The notes beneath the pieces were generated by a model. It saw only the letters and a program-made list of their open reading frames with translations, was not told the origin of the DNA and did no database searches. A stretch of 64,000 nt of DNA from assembly GCA_036721855.1 (NCBI GenBank), contig DAIMKF010000001.1, positions 1 through 64,000 on the forward strand, written 5' to 3'. The position numbers and the translations under genes were made by a program. This DNA is from JAHDNZ01 sp036721855. Its GTDB lineage: Bacteria > Bacillota > DTU065. The first letter of the stretch is position 1, and each line of letters opens with the position of its first letter. This document shows, in pieces, positions 9,337-18,474 of the stretch.

Positions 9337-10139
9337 TTTTAGATTACCATCTGCATACAACAAGATGTAAACACGCTACAGGGACCATGGAAGAATATGT
9401 AGAACAAGGACTTAAAATGGGCCTTAAGGAGATAGGGTTTGCCGACCATCTGCCCTTAAGTCCTGCTCCCAAAGGGACCTGGTCTTGTGACTGGGCGATG
9501 CAAGATAAGGAACTGGAAGAATACGTTTGTGATGTAACAAAGCTACAAAAAGAATATCCAGAGATTAAAATAAAGCTGGGTATTGAAGCCGATTATTTTC
9601 CAGAGAGCATAGAAATGACCAAAACCCTTTTAGATAGTATTAGATGGGATTATATAATCGGTTCTGTACATCATATCGGCCCTTGGCCTATAGATTCTTC
9701 GCTTTATATAAGTGAATTTACAAAAAGAGATCTTTACAAAACCTATGAAACGTATTTTGAACTGGTGGCAGAAGCCGCAAAATCAGGTTTATATGATATC
9801 ATGGGACACTTAGATGTTATTAAAAAGTATGGATTTAAACCCCAAAAAGACCTTGGCCCACTTTATAAAGACTTAGTCAATGAGCTCAAAGCCAGTGATA
9901 TGGCTTTTGAAATTAATACCTCGGGACTTAGAAAACCCATAAAAGAAATTTATCCTGCTCCGGAATTATTAGAAGAACTACTCAAAGGAAACGTGCCTGT
10001 GACCCTAGGTTCAGATAGTCATGCCCCAAGTGAGGTAGGTAAAGACTTGGAGGTAGCCATTAAGTTCTTAAAAGAGTTAGGTGTCTCGAAAATAGCTTCA
10101 TTTACAGGCCGAAAACGGCTCCTTATTCCTCTAGAATAA
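9333..10139 (+). CDS. PHP-domain phosphatase, histidinol-phosphatase (HisK)-like
   Basis: The 268-residue protein starts MILDYHLHTTRCKHA and has the PHP-family metal ligands HLH at the N-terminus, FADHLP, EADYFPE, GSVHHIG, MGHLDVIKKYG and LGSDSHAP. This is the complete set of a trinuclear-metal PHP phosphoesterase of the HisJ/HisK type. The start at 9333 is chosen because AGGAG lies 9 nt upstream and it gives the family's usual length; a longer frame from 9240 runs inside the previous gene. It may be the histidinol-phosphatase of histidine synthesis or a related phosphoesterase; no his gene is nearby. Confidence 0.87.
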   Translation: MILDYHLHTTRCKHATGTMEEYVEQGLKMGLKEIGFADHLPLSPAPKGTWSCDWAMQDKELEEYVCDVTKLQKEYPEIKIKLGIEADYFPESIEMTKTLLDSIRWDYIIGSVHHIGPWPIDSSLYISEFTKRDLYKTYETYFELVAEAAKSGLYDIMGHLDVIKKYGFKPQKDLGPLYKDLVNELKASDMAFEINTSGLRKPIKEIYPAPELLEELLKGNVPVTLGSDSHAPSEVGKDLEVAIKFLKELGVSKIASFTGRKRLLIPLE

Positions 10140-10155
10140 CAAGCGAGGTGGTAGC

Positions 10156-12561
10156 GTGGATGTTAAGAGTTTTTTAAGAGAGATAACCGGTTCCAATTGG
10201 TACAAAGAGCAGATTCAGGCTATAAAAACCATACCATCTCGGCCACCCCAATACGAGGATAGTGATTTAGGTCCGATTTTAGAGCTGCTTCTTAAACGCA
10301 GTACAATAAAAAAACTCTATACCCACCAAGCCACAGCCTTAAAAATGTCCCGTGAAGGTAATAACTTAGTAGTTGTTTCCGGGACAGCAAGCGGCAAGAC
10401 CCTTTGTTATAATCTGCCTGTTTTAGAGACGCTGCTTCAAGACCCCAAAGCCACTGCTTTATATATCTATCCCACCAAAGCTTTAGCTCAAGATCAGCAA
10501 AGAAAAATCCGTGAGCTTTGCCCGGATCTTATCTTGGGTACCTTTGATGGCGACACTCCGCCCAGTGAAAGAAAAAAGCTTAGAGATCGGGGCCGGATCT
10601 TGCTAACCAATCCCGACATGTTAAGTGGCTATATCTTGCCTCACCACGACTCGTTTAATAATTTTTTGAGTAATTTGCGCTTTGTAGTTTTAGATGAGGT
10701 TCATTCCTACAAGGGAGTCTTTGGTTCACATGTCTCCCTGGTTATCAGCCGACTAAAACGCTTGACGGAAAAATATAATACCAGACCTCAGTTTATTATG
10801 ACTAGTGCGACCATTAAAAACCCAAAGGAACTAGCCGAATCATTAATTAAAGAATCGGTGGAAGTAGTGACTAATGACGGCGCTCCCAAGGGAAAAAAGA
10901 TTTTTGTGCTTTGGAATCCACCTTATGATAAAAATACCGGCCAACGCTTAAGTGCCAATGTGGAAGCTAATCGTCTTTTTGTTAGTCTTATCAAACAAAG
11001 AATTAGAACCATCACCTTTGTAAGAGCCAGAGTAACCGCTGAGCTCCTTTACCGTTATGCCCTAGAGGAGTTAAGTGCTTATAACCTTGCGGATAAAATA
11101 AAGCCCTATCGAGGAGGTTACCTTCCTGAAGAGCGGCGAAAAATCGAATCAGCTCTTTTTGCCGGAGAACTCTTAGGAGTAACTTCAACCAACGCCCTAG
11201 AACTCGGTATTGATATCGGAGGTCTTGATGCTTGTATCATTGTAGGTTATCCGGGTTCTGTAGCCTCAACCTGGCAGCAAGCCGGCAGAGCCGGGCGGGG
11301 AAAAGAAGACTCCTTGGTTTTTTTAATTGCTAACTCCGATCCCATTGATCAATTTATAGTTCAACACCCCGACTACTTTTTTTCTAAACAGGCTGAGGAG
11401 GCAGTTATTGATCCGGACAATCCGTATATTTTGCTTCGAGAGCTAAGAGCTATGGCCTACGAATTACCATTAAAAAGAGATGAAATTATAAACTTAAGTG
11501 AAAATGCACCGGCAGTGACAGAACTTCTGGCAGAGAGTAACGACTTGGTTCCAAGAAGCAATCAGTTTTTCTGGATGGCCAAAGGTTATCCGGCCAAAGA
11601 CATTAATCTTAGGAACATCTCGGAAAACACCTATTCCATTGTAGAAAAAATAGGTGCCAAAACAGAGGCCATTGGCAGCATAGACGAACTTTCTGCTTTT
11701 TCTCAACTGCATCCGGAAGCAGTTTACCTGCAAAGCGGCGATACTTATCTTGTGGAAGAGTTGGATCTTTTAGGTAAGATTGCTTATGTTAAGAGAGCTG
11801 ATACGGATTATTTTACCCAGTCAATTACGGAAAGACGTGTCTTGGTACAAGAAGAGAAACTAGGAAGAAGCTGGCACAACTGTTACTTTGGTTTTGGAGA
11901 TTTAGAAGTTACTTTTATAACCTATATGTTTCGTAAAATTAAATTTTATACTAAAGACTCCTTTGGTTTTGGCAGTATTAATTTGCCCCCATCAACCTTG
12001 GAGACTTGCGGTTTGTGGTTTGAACTTTCTCCTAAGGAAGTCTCGGTTGTCTTAAAATACAGTCGCGATCCCCGCGAGGGCCTTTTGGGTATTGGCAATG
12101 TACTGGCATCTTTGATGCCCCTTTACATTCTATCCGATCCAGGAGATGTAGGTTCGGCAGTAGACAGTTCCAATACCGGCAAACCCGCACTCTTTCTTTT
12201 TGATCGTTATCCGGGTGGTATCGGCATTGCTGAAAAGGCCTTTGCTTTAATGGAAGATATGCTTAGAAAAGCTTTGGAAGTTATTGAAGGTTGCAACTGT
12301 GAAAGAGGCTGCCCTTCTTGTGTCGGTGCTCCGAGGGCCAAACAAGATCTTTTAGATCCTGATGCCAGTCCCAGAGGCAAACTTCCCGATAAAGAGGCGG
12401 CACTGATTATTTTGCATAGCATATTAAATCTCGAAGAGTATGTACCTAAAGCTAGTGAAGACAAGATACCCTGGGAGGTTAAACCTCTACCTGTAAATAC
12501 AGAAAACAGACTAAGGGAAATGCTAGGTAAATTGAAACATAAAAGGGAGGTCAAAAAATGA
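10156..12561 (+). CDS. MrfA/YprA-type DEAD/DEAH-box helicase with C-terminal DUF1998 zinc domain
   Basis: The 801-residue helicase uses a GTG start with GAGGTGG upstream. Motif I is SGTASGKT, motif II is LDEVHSY, motif III is TSATI, and motif VI is QQAGRAGRG. The C-terminal third carries the DUF1998 region ending in CNCERGCPSCVGAP, a four-cysteine metal site. In Bacillus subtilis MrfA acts in repair of mitomycin-type adducts together with the nuclease MrfB; no mrfB is visible here. The downstream ylbF-like gene overlaps by 4 nt. The family assignment is firm, the role in this organism inferred. Confidence 0.92.
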   Translation: MDVKSFLREITGSNWYKEQIQAIKTIPSRPPQYEDSDLGPILELLLKRSTIKKLYTHQATALKMSREGNNLVVVSGTASGKTLCYNLPVLETLLQDPKATALYIYPTKALAQDQQRKIRELCPDLILGTFDGDTPPSERKKLRDRGRILLTNPDMLSGYILPHHDSFNNFLSNLRFVVLDEVHSYKGVFGSHVSLVISRLKRLTEKYNTRPQFIMTSATIKNPKELAESLIKESVEVVTNDGAPKGKKIFVLWNPPYDKNTGQRLSANVEANRLFVSLIKQRIRTITFVRARVTAELLYRYALEELSAYNLADKIKPYRGGYLPEERRKIESALFAGELLGVTSTNALELGIDIGGLDACIIVGYPGSVASTWQQAGRAGRGKEDSLVFLIANSDPIDQFIVQHPDYFFSKQAEEAVIDPDNPYILLRELRAMAYELPLKRDEIINLSENAPAVTELLAESNDLVPRSNQFFWMAKGYPAKDINLRNISENTYSIVEKIGAKTEAIGSIDELSAFSQLHPEAVYLQSGDTYLVEELDLLGKIAYVKRADTDYFTQSITERRVLVQEEKLGRSWHNCYFGFGDLEVTFITYMFRKIKFYTKDSFGFGSINLPPSTLETCGLWFELSPKEVSVVLKYSRDPREGLLGIGNVLASLMPLYILSDPGDVGSAVDSSNTGKPALFLFDRYPGGIGIAEKAFALMEDMLRKALEVIEGCNCERGCPSCVGAPRAKQDLLDPDASPRGKLPDKEAALIILHSILNLEEYVPKASEDKIPWEVKPLPVNTENRLREMLGKLKHKREVKK

Positions 12562-12926
12562 AGCGTGAAGATGTTTTTAAAAAAGCAGAAGAGTTAAATC
12601 AGATTTTAAAAACAAGTGATGAGTATAAAGCCTATGAAAAAGCTTATGCGAAGATTAAAGAACATGCTGCGGCTGGTTTTATGGTCAAAGATTTTCGTAA
12701 AAAGCAACTGGAAATTCAGAAAAAAGCCCTGGAAGGAGAAAACGTGGAAGCCGGTCTGGAAGAATTACGCAAACTCTGGGAAGTTGTGAGTATAAATCCC
12801 TATGTTAGAGAAGTAATTGAAGCTGAACTTCTCTTTGGTCAACTCTATGGTGAAGTAATGCAAGAAATCTCCAAAGGTATCGAGCTTTTAGAGAGTGGTA
12901 TAGATAAGGAGAACATTAAGGATTGA
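12558..12926 (+). CDS. YlbF/YmcA family protein
   Basis: The 122-residue protein is helical and highly charged, with no signal peptide. The spacing and composition (MKREDVFKKAEELNQILKTS, then VKDFRKKQLEIQKKALEGE) match the YlbF/YmcA helical-bundle family. In Bacillus subtilis YlbF, YmcA and YaaT form a complex with Fe-S clusters that assists RNase Y and affects Spo0A activation. It overlaps the helicase stop by 4 nt (ATGA), so the genes are co-translated. No Cys pattern for a cluster is present in this copy. Confidence 0.75.
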   Translation: MKREDVFKKAEELNQILKTSDEYKAYEKAYAKIKEHAAAGFMVKDFRKKQLEIQKKALEGENVEAGLEELRKLWEVVSINPYVREVIEAELLFGQLYGEVMQEISKGIELLESGIDKENIKD

Positions 12927-13379
12927 TAAAAAGCTCAATCAAAAAAGCTGAGAATGCAGTAATTGCAGGTAATGTCTCTTTAGCTGAGAATGTTAACATC
13001 TGGTATAACGCACTCATTAGAGGAGATCTCGCTTCAATTTATATTAGGTAGGGAAACTAATATCCAAGACATGGTTAGCCATGTGACTAAAGATATCCCG
13101 GTTAGAATTAGTTCACGAGTCACAGTTGGTCATGGAGCTATCCTACTCAGCTGTACGGTTTTGGATAATGCCCTTATTGGCATGGGAACTATAGTTTTAG
13201 ATGGTGCCATAATCGGTTAGGGGGCAATGATTGGGGCCGGAGCTTTAGTAGGTCTAAATAAAATCATACCTCCGAGAACTTTGGTTTTGGGGGTACCAGG
13301 TAAAATAAGCAGAGAACTAACCGCGACAGAGTTAAAAGCCAATCAAAAAAATGTCAAACGAGTACTTAGAACTATCTAA
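12923..13379 (+). pseudogene. Gamma-class carbonic anhydrase-like protein, disrupted
   Basis: Reading from TTG 12923, the frame gives a left-handed beta-helix hexapeptide pattern (IAGNVSLAENVNIWYNALIR) and stops at 13049. The homology continues one frame over (GRETNIQDMVSHV, then VTVGHGAILLSCTVLD, IGMGTIVLDGAIIG), is hit by an in-frame TAG at 13218, and continues to 13379 (GAGALVGLNKIIPPRTLVLG). One extra base near 13046 and the TAG together destroy the gene. In the metal site, the third His of the usual HGAxLHGC is replaced by Leu (HGAILLSC). That favours true decay over sequencing error. A remnant of a YrdA/PaaY-like gene. Confidence 0.85.
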
Positions 13380-13391
13380 GTCTTTGCCAAG

Positions 13392-13425
13392 CATTAAAGA
13401 GCAGTCTTAAGGCTGCTCTTTAATG
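13392..13425 (+). terminator. Perfect 13-bp hairpin between two pseudogenes
   Basis: CATTAAAGAGCAG (13392-13404) pairs with CTGCTCTTTAATG (13413-13425) around an 8-nt loop. There is no long T-run, but the arm itself ends in TTTAATG. It is probably the old terminator of the helicase-ylbF-carbonic anhydrase operon. Confidence 0.5.
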
Positions 13426-13479
13426 TACTTAATTGCAAGGATAAAAAGGTAGAGAAAATTTAGTGAGGATAAAGAAGAT

Positions 13480-14341
13480 ATGAGTATTTCGGTAATTTCC
13501 GCCAAAACAATAGTTTCAGGTTATATAAAAGATGGCTGGTTTGGCGCAAATTATAATATGAATATTTATAAGGGATGCAGTCATGGTTTAATTTTTGTGA
13601 TAGTCGTAGCGACTGCTATCGGGTAGAAAACTTTGATCTGGTAAGGGCTAAAGAAAACGCTCTGGCCCTTATGGAAAGAGATCTCAAATCCAAGCGCCGG
13701 ATGGGGACTGTAATAACAGGCTCGATGAGTGATCCCATAATCCGTTGGAAAAGGAACTGGAATTGACAAGGATTGCGCTCAAACTCATAGATCGTTTTGG
13801 CTTTGGAATCTGTATTGATACTAAATCCGATCTGGTGTGCCGTAATGTGGACATACTATTAGAAAAAAAGCATTCACCTACGATAGTTGAGTTTACCATT
13901 ACTACCGCCGATGATAAACTTAGCCAAAAGATAGAAAGCTATGTTAACCCGACAAGTGCTAGACTTGCGGCCATTAAAAAACTCACCCAAGCAGGGATTA
14001 TGTGTGGTGTCTTACTCATTTCCATCTTGCCTTTTATAAACGACACCAAGGATAATATAATTCAAATTGTCTCTATGGCCAATAAAGCCGGGCAAGCTCG
14101 ATCTATGCAGGTAATACTGATAAACATGGTTTTGGTGTTACCCTGGTCAAAATCAGAGGACTTATTTTTTTGATAAGCTAGATGACTTATTTCCGACCTT
14201 GATAAAACGCTATTTCAAGAATGTGGCTATAAATATGAATGCATATCTCCTAACAATGCAGTATTAACGGAGATTTTTATCTCCGAATGTAAAAGAAACG
14301 GTTTGCTATATGACATGAAGGAGATTGTAAATTTGCTATAA
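13480..14341 (+). pseudogene. Radical SAM protein of the spore photolyase (SplB)-like group, multiply frameshifted
   Basis: ATG 13480 starts SVISAKTIVSGYIKDGW and continues NYNMNIYKGCSHGL. The frame must then shift to give CDSRSDCYRVENFDLVRAKE (near 13590), shift again near 13740 to EKELELTRIALKLIDRFGFG, and shift once more near 14130 to reach DKLDDLFPTLIKRYF and the end at 14341. At least three frameshifts are needed. The iron-sulfur motif CxxxCxxC has also lost its middle Cys (Leu in KGCSHGLIFC), so the remnant could not bind a normal 4Fe-4S cluster even if translated. It belongs to the SPL-family radical SAM proteins common in Clostridia. Confidence 0.85.
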
Positions 14342-14384
14342 AAGGATACGACCAAGTTCAGTTTTCCTTGTTTTAAGCCTAGAA

Positions 14385-15047
14385 TTAATTAATAAAAAGT
14401 CTACCCAAAAGTTTTATTTGAGCTTGGAAGTGGGGTAATAAACGAGCTTTGGCTTCAGTCAGCCTTTTTTCTTCTTCTGTTTTGCTTAAATTAGCTTTGG
14501 CTATGTTGTGTAAGAAAGCTTGCCATTTAGTTTGATTTTCATTGAGCCATTCTTTTTCCTGACCTAGTATATCCGCGATATAATTAAAGGCACGCTTTAA
14601 GGCTGTTTTATAAGTAAAATTTCTTTTTAGGCTAGGCCCTTTAGAGGTTTGTATTAAATCCTTTAAATCGGTAGAGATAAGAGTGCCGTCATAGAGATTT
14701 ACCAAAAGAGAAAAATAAGGCCTAGGGCTATTTGGAGCAGGTGAAATTACCTGTAGATAGAGATAGAGATAAGGAACAAACGGCTTTAAAGAGTTTTTAT
14801 CCAAGGAAAGGTAAGTGGTAATAAAGGCTCCTTTTTGAATGGAGCTTTCAAGTATTTGATAATAAAAGTTTGTTCCCGGATAAAAACCGATTACTTCGCC
14901 GCCAGCCTTTTCTTTGTTAAAAGTATAAGTAGCTTTTTTTAACTCTTGACCATCTAGCCATTTAGTAGTCAGATAATCGCCGTTTAAGTTTACCGGTAGG
15001 TTGAGATAATCCAGGTAATCTAAAAAAAATGCTTGCCATAACTCCAT
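14385..15047 (-). CDS. YqhG-like protein of unknown function
   Basis: The 220-residue protein lacks a signal peptide or membrane segments. It begins MELWQAFFLDYLDYLNLPVN and has a beta-rich middle and a helical, Lys/Glu-rich C-terminus. It starts at the stop of the SNF2 helicase gene (TAATG overlap). In Bacillus subtilis an SNF2 helicase (yqhH) is likewise followed by yqhG, and size and order fit. The assignment therefore rests mainly on gene order and on weak N-terminal resemblance. Function is unknown in either organism; a partnership with the helicase is inferred from coupling. Confidence 0.6.
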   Translation of the reverse strand: MELWQAFFLDYLDYLNLPVNLNGDYLTTKWLDGQELKKATYTFNKEKAGGEVIGFYPGTNFYYQILESSIQKGAFITTYLSLDKNSLKPFVPYLYLYLQVISPAPNSPRPYFSLLVNLYDGTLISTDLKDLIQTSKGPSLKRNFTYKTALKRAFNYIADILGQEKEWLNENQTKWQAFLHNIAKANLSKTEEEKRLTEAKARLLPHFQAQIKLLGRLFIN

Positions 15048-16702
15048 TAGCTGCTTAGCTCCTTTGCTGATGAATTCATCAGTTCAGAGAGAATATACTG
15101 GGTTAGATCTTCTCCTAGACATTCTTCTTCGAGAGTAAAAATATCGGTAAAAAGCTGCAGCTTCTTATATAAAAGCTCGAGAATGCGCTCTTCAATGGTA
15201 TCCGCTGTAAAAAGGTTTAGCACCTGCACTTCTTTTTCTTGTCCTAATCTATGCAGACGGCCTATGCGTTGCTCAAGCTTCATCGGATTCCAGGGCAGGT
15301 CATAGTTGATTACGTTTTGGCAAAACTGTAAATTGAGTCCCTCACCACCTGATTCAGTAGCTAAAAGAACCTGCGCCTCGCGTCTGAAACGCTCTTTGGC
15401 CCATTCTTTTTTAGAGGTTGATAAGGTCCCGTCAAAGGTAACAAAACGGATTCCTCTTTTACTTAGTTCCGTGGCTAGATATCTTTGCGTAGCCAGATAT
15501 TCGGTAAAAACCACTACTTTCTCGCTGAATTCAGGCAAGATTTCCAAAAGATATCTGGTTTTAGCATTGGTTTTTACTTTAACGCCCATGTGGACAATTT
15601 GGCCCAAGTCGGGGTTGGGAGATACACTGAGAAGTTTTTCTAAGGTCAAAAGAGCCGCAAAGACGCTGGAGCAGAGCTCTTTTTGAAGAGTGATCAGGGT
15701 AAGCTGATTACTGGGGTTTCTTCTTAAGGAGGTTAAGATATAGTCAGTCAAAGCTTGATAAAGAGCTTTTTCAGCTTCATCTTGCCGGCAACCACTATGA
15801 CTGACTTTTCTTGGGGGCAGTTCTAGAGCAGCTTCTTTTTTTGTGGTTCTAATCAAAAATGGTTTGAGCGCCTCTTTGACAGTATCTAGGGAAGGATTAT
15901 CACCAAGCTTATAACGCGTAGAAAAATCTCGCAAAGAACCCAAACTGCCCGGGGCTATAAGCTGTACTAAGTTAAATAGTTCTCTGAGGTTATTTTGCAT
16001 AGGAGTGGCTGTAACCAAAAGGAGATGTCTTTTTTTTAGCTCAGAAACAAACCGGTGGGCTTGAGTTTTATGGTTTTTTAAATGATGTGCTTCATCTACA
16101 ATCACTAAATCCCAATCTACTTCTTTGATTAACTCAGCATGGGGCTTTCTTTTTGCAGTAGAAAGGCTAGCCACCAGGATATGGCTGTTTTGCCAGTCAA
16201 AAATGGTGTGTTGCCTATAAACTTTCAGACCCAATTTCTGTCTTAATTCCCATTCCCACTGTCTTTCCAGGGCTGCCGGTGTTAAGATAAGGGCCTTGTT
16301 AATCAGTCCTCTTTCTAGGTATTCAAATAGTATTAAGCCAGCTTCAATAGTTTTGCCAAGACCTACTTCATCGGCTAAAATAGCCTGTCCATTCATTTCA
16401 TCAATAACTCTTCTTACACATTCTATCTGGTGTATGTAGGGTATCAAACCAAGTTTCTTGAAGTTTTCAGACAGTTTATTTAAAGAGATTAACCCCAAAC
16501 TATTTTCCTCGCTAGCTCTAAGCACAGCCAGGGCTTTTTGGGCTAGCTGGAAGAGTTTATAGTCTTGATTAGTGCGTGACATTTTTAGATAACGGATAAT
16601 TTCATCCAGGGTCAAAGAGACTGTCACTGCCTCTTTTTCAACTCTAAGATATTTAGGTTTCGGTAAAGGTTGTCCCGGGAGAACAAAACTTATTTTAGGC
16701 AA
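15047..16702 (-). CDS. SNF2-family DEAD/DEAH helicase (YqhH-like)
   Basis: The 551-residue protein has the Swi2/Snf2 motifs in order: Q-region YIHQIECVRRV, motif I ILADEVGLGKTIEAG, motif II IVDEAHHLKN, motif III LLVTATPMQN, then in the second half VVFTEYLATQRYL, SGGEGLNLQFC (motif V) and QRIGRLHRLGQ (motif VI). It is short for the family and lacks accessory domains such as SWIM or a nuclease, which matches Bacillus YqhH. Double-stranded DNA translocation is the expected activity. It is coupled to the YqhG-like gene. Confidence 0.9.
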   Translation of the reverse strand: MPKISFVLPGQPLPKPKYLRVEKEAVTVSLTLDEIIRYLKMSRTNQDYKLFQLAQKALAVLRASEENSLGLISLNKLSENFKKLGLIPYIHQIECVRRVIDEMNGQAILADEVGLGKTIEAGLILFEYLERGLINKALILTPAALERQWEWELRQKLGLKVYRQHTIFDWQNSHILVASLSTAKRKPHAELIKEVDWDLVIVDEAHHLKNHKTQAHRFVSELKKRHLLLVTATPMQNNLRELFNLVQLIAPGSLGSLRDFSTRYKLGDNPSLDTVKEALKPFLIRTTKKEAALELPPRKVSHSGCRQDEAEKALYQALTDYILTSLRRNPSNQLTLITLQKELCSSVFAALLTLEKLLSVSPNPDLGQIVHMGVKVKTNAKTRYLLEILPEFSEKVVVFTEYLATQRYLATELSKRGIRFVTFDGTLSTSKKEWAKERFRREAQVLLATESGGEGLNLQFCQNVINYDLPWNPMKLEQRIGRLHRLGQEKEVQVLNLFTADTIEERILELLYKKLQLFTDIFTLEEECLGEDLTQYILSELMNSSAKELSS

Positions 16703-17134
16703 TAAAACCCCTCGTTTCAGGCTTTAAAAGCCGTCTAATAGCTAGATAGTTTCAATTACTGGCTTGAGTCTATAAACTACTTTTAAGTGTTGGTTTAGGA
16801 TAAAAAAACACCTATCTATGGCCGATCGTTACTAGATTTTTGCGGGTATTTATAAGAGACAATTAGTTTTCTGCCTCTTGCCACCAGGTTTTGTTTACCA
16901 ACAATTCGGTTATTAGTCTGCTCATTACTGGTTGATTTCATGTTGCAAGAGTAAAAAATGGCGACTATAAGCAAAGATTAAGCCTGGTAAAGCACTTTTT
17001 CTCCATCCCAAAACCAGTAAATCAGCCAAAGTTCATTTCAGTTTAATGCACATTGGTATTTTAATAGCAGGAATAAAACCAGATTAGCAGAAAATTTCCA
17101 GTGGGGGAAATAAATATAAGAAGGGGAAGATTAT
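16703..17134. other. Divergent intergenic region before sugar-binding protein gene
   Basis: This 432-nt spacer lies between the minus-strand helicase and the plus-strand sugar-binding protein. It should contain promoters for both. A ribosome binding site AAGAAGGGGA precedes the ATG at 17135. I see no convincing -35/-10 pair, strong inverted repeat or coding remnant. Confidence 0.4.
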
Positions 17135-18418
17135 ATGAGAAAAAAGACCTTAACCTTTATAACCATTCTTCTACTTGCTACAATCACAATGGCAGCTTCT
17201 TTAAATATGTGGGTTACCGGTTATTCCAACGAGGAAAAACGCATCCTTAAAGAGATTATAGAAGATGGTTTTACTAAACAAACAGGTTTGGATATCCAGC
17301 TTGAAACGATTTCTTGGAATGACTATGAAAAAAAGTTTATTCTTGCGGCAGTCACCGGGGATGGACCTGATATAGCTCATATGGGTGCTATTGTGGCACC
17401 ACAGCTTGGTGTAAGAGGTGCTTTGGAGGATCTGACAAAGTATCCCGGTTATAAGGATCTGGAAGCAAAGACTTTCCCCGGTCTGGTAAAAGGCTGGCGT
17501 TATAGAACAGTTTCCTTTGGTGTTCCTTTTGGCACCTACCTTTATCCTATGTTTGTAAGAACTGATATTTTAGCAGCCAACGGTCTAAAGAACCCTGACA
17601 ACTGGGATGAGTTTAGAAATATTATTCCCAAGCTTCAAGCTAAAGGGATGAACCTTTCTTTAGCTTGGGGACTATCAGGTAACATCTACTGTGATGCTTC
17701 AATGTTTATGTGGCAAAAAGGTGCCGACTGGTACAATGACGATCTGACTGCCTCAGCTTGGGATACTAAAGAAGGCATTGCTGGTTTTAAAGAATATATG
17801 GAGATGTATACAAAGTATAAATTAGAGCAAGAAACAGGCATCAGTGTTAGAGTAACCAGTTTTCGAACAGGGAAAGTACCGGTAATCTTTGGCAATATCT
17901 ACAGTGATTATGGTATCTTTAACCTTACGGCTCCTGAGATCAAGGGCAAATGGGCTGTGGTAGTAGCTCCCGGTACCCTAAGAGATGGTGTCATGCACCG
18001 AGAAGTCTATGCCGGTCCTTCAACTCTGTCAATTATGGTTAGTTCCAAGAAGAAAAAAGAGGCCTGGCAGCTTATTCAGTTTTTGGCTAAACCGGAAACC
18101 CAAGCTAGATATGCTGAGCGCATAATGAACGAGATTCAGGGAACAACATTTGTACCAACCGATATAACTGCCTTTAGATCGCTACCTATTCCGGAAAAAG
18201 ATCGCTTAGTCATAGAAGAACAGGCTAAACATGCCAAAACTCCACCTTTTTCTTTAGCTCCCAGGGAAATTTCTTACCGTCTGCTTGACTTTGCAGCTCA
18301 TGAAGTCATCCAGCAAGGTAAAGACCCTGAAAAGGCGATGAGAGACGCTGCCAAACAGATGACTTCCGAATTACAGAAAAAGAATAAGGAATTCAAGCGG
18401 TATTTAGATAAACTATAA
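17135..18418 (+). CDS. Periplasmic sugar-binding protein, extracellular solute-binding family 1
   Basis: The 427-residue protein has a cleavable signal peptide (MRKKTLTFITILLLATITMA, cleavage before ASLNMW). The typical family 1 order follows: WVTGYSNEEKRILKEI, TGLDIQLETISWNDYEKKFILA, GDGPDIAHMG, then YPMFVRTDILAANGLKNPDNWDEF and a C-terminal helical lobe. No cysteine stands at the mature N-terminus, so it is not a lipoprotein. In one-membrane Firmicutes binding proteins are normally lipoproteins; a soluble one needs a periplasm. No permease or ATPase gene is next to it. It is followed directly by a polysaccharide lyase gene, suggesting uptake of uronate-containing oligosaccharides. Confidence 0.92.
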   Translation: MRKKTLTFITILLLATITMAASLNMWVTGYSNEEKRILKEIIEDGFTKQTGLDIQLETISWNDYEKKFILAAVTGDGPDIAHMGAIVAPQLGVRGALEDLTKYPGYKDLEAKTFPGLVKGWRYRTVSFGVPFGTYLYPMFVRTDILAANGLKNPDNWDEFRNIIPKLQAKGMNLSLAWGLSGNIYCDASMFMWQKGADWYNDDLTASAWDTKEGIAGFKEYMEMYTKYKLEQETGISVRVTSFRTGKVPVIFGNIYSDYGIFNLTAPEIKGKWAVVVAPGTLRDGVMHREVYAGPSTLSIMVSSKKKKEAWQLIQFLAKPETQARYAERIMNEIQGTTFVPTDITAFRSLPIPEKDRLVIEEQAKHAKTPPFSLAPREISYRLLDFAAHEVIQQGKDPEKAMRDAAKQMTSELQKKNKEFKRYLDKL

Positions 18419-18423
18419 AAATA

Positions 18424-18459
18424 AGAGCAAATAAGGCCTTAATTGGCCTTATTTGCTCT
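18424..18459 (+). other. Stable hairpin in SBP-lyase spacer, no U-tract
   Basis: GAGCAAATAAGGCC (18425-18438) and GGCCTTATTTGCTC (18445-18458) form a 14-bp perfect stem (15 with the flanking A-T) and a TTAATT loop. No T-run follows; the ribosome binding site AAAGGAGGG of the next gene begins 2 nt later. It is more likely an mRNA-stabilising or attenuating element that sets different levels of the two products than a full terminator. Confidence 0.7.
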
Positions 18460-18474
18460 CAAAGGAGGGTTAAT

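Noticed and set aside
13684..13899. Minus-strand ORF inside the radical SAM pseudogene
   Set aside because: The plus-strand frames carry recognisable radical SAM motifs; the antisense frame is a shadow.
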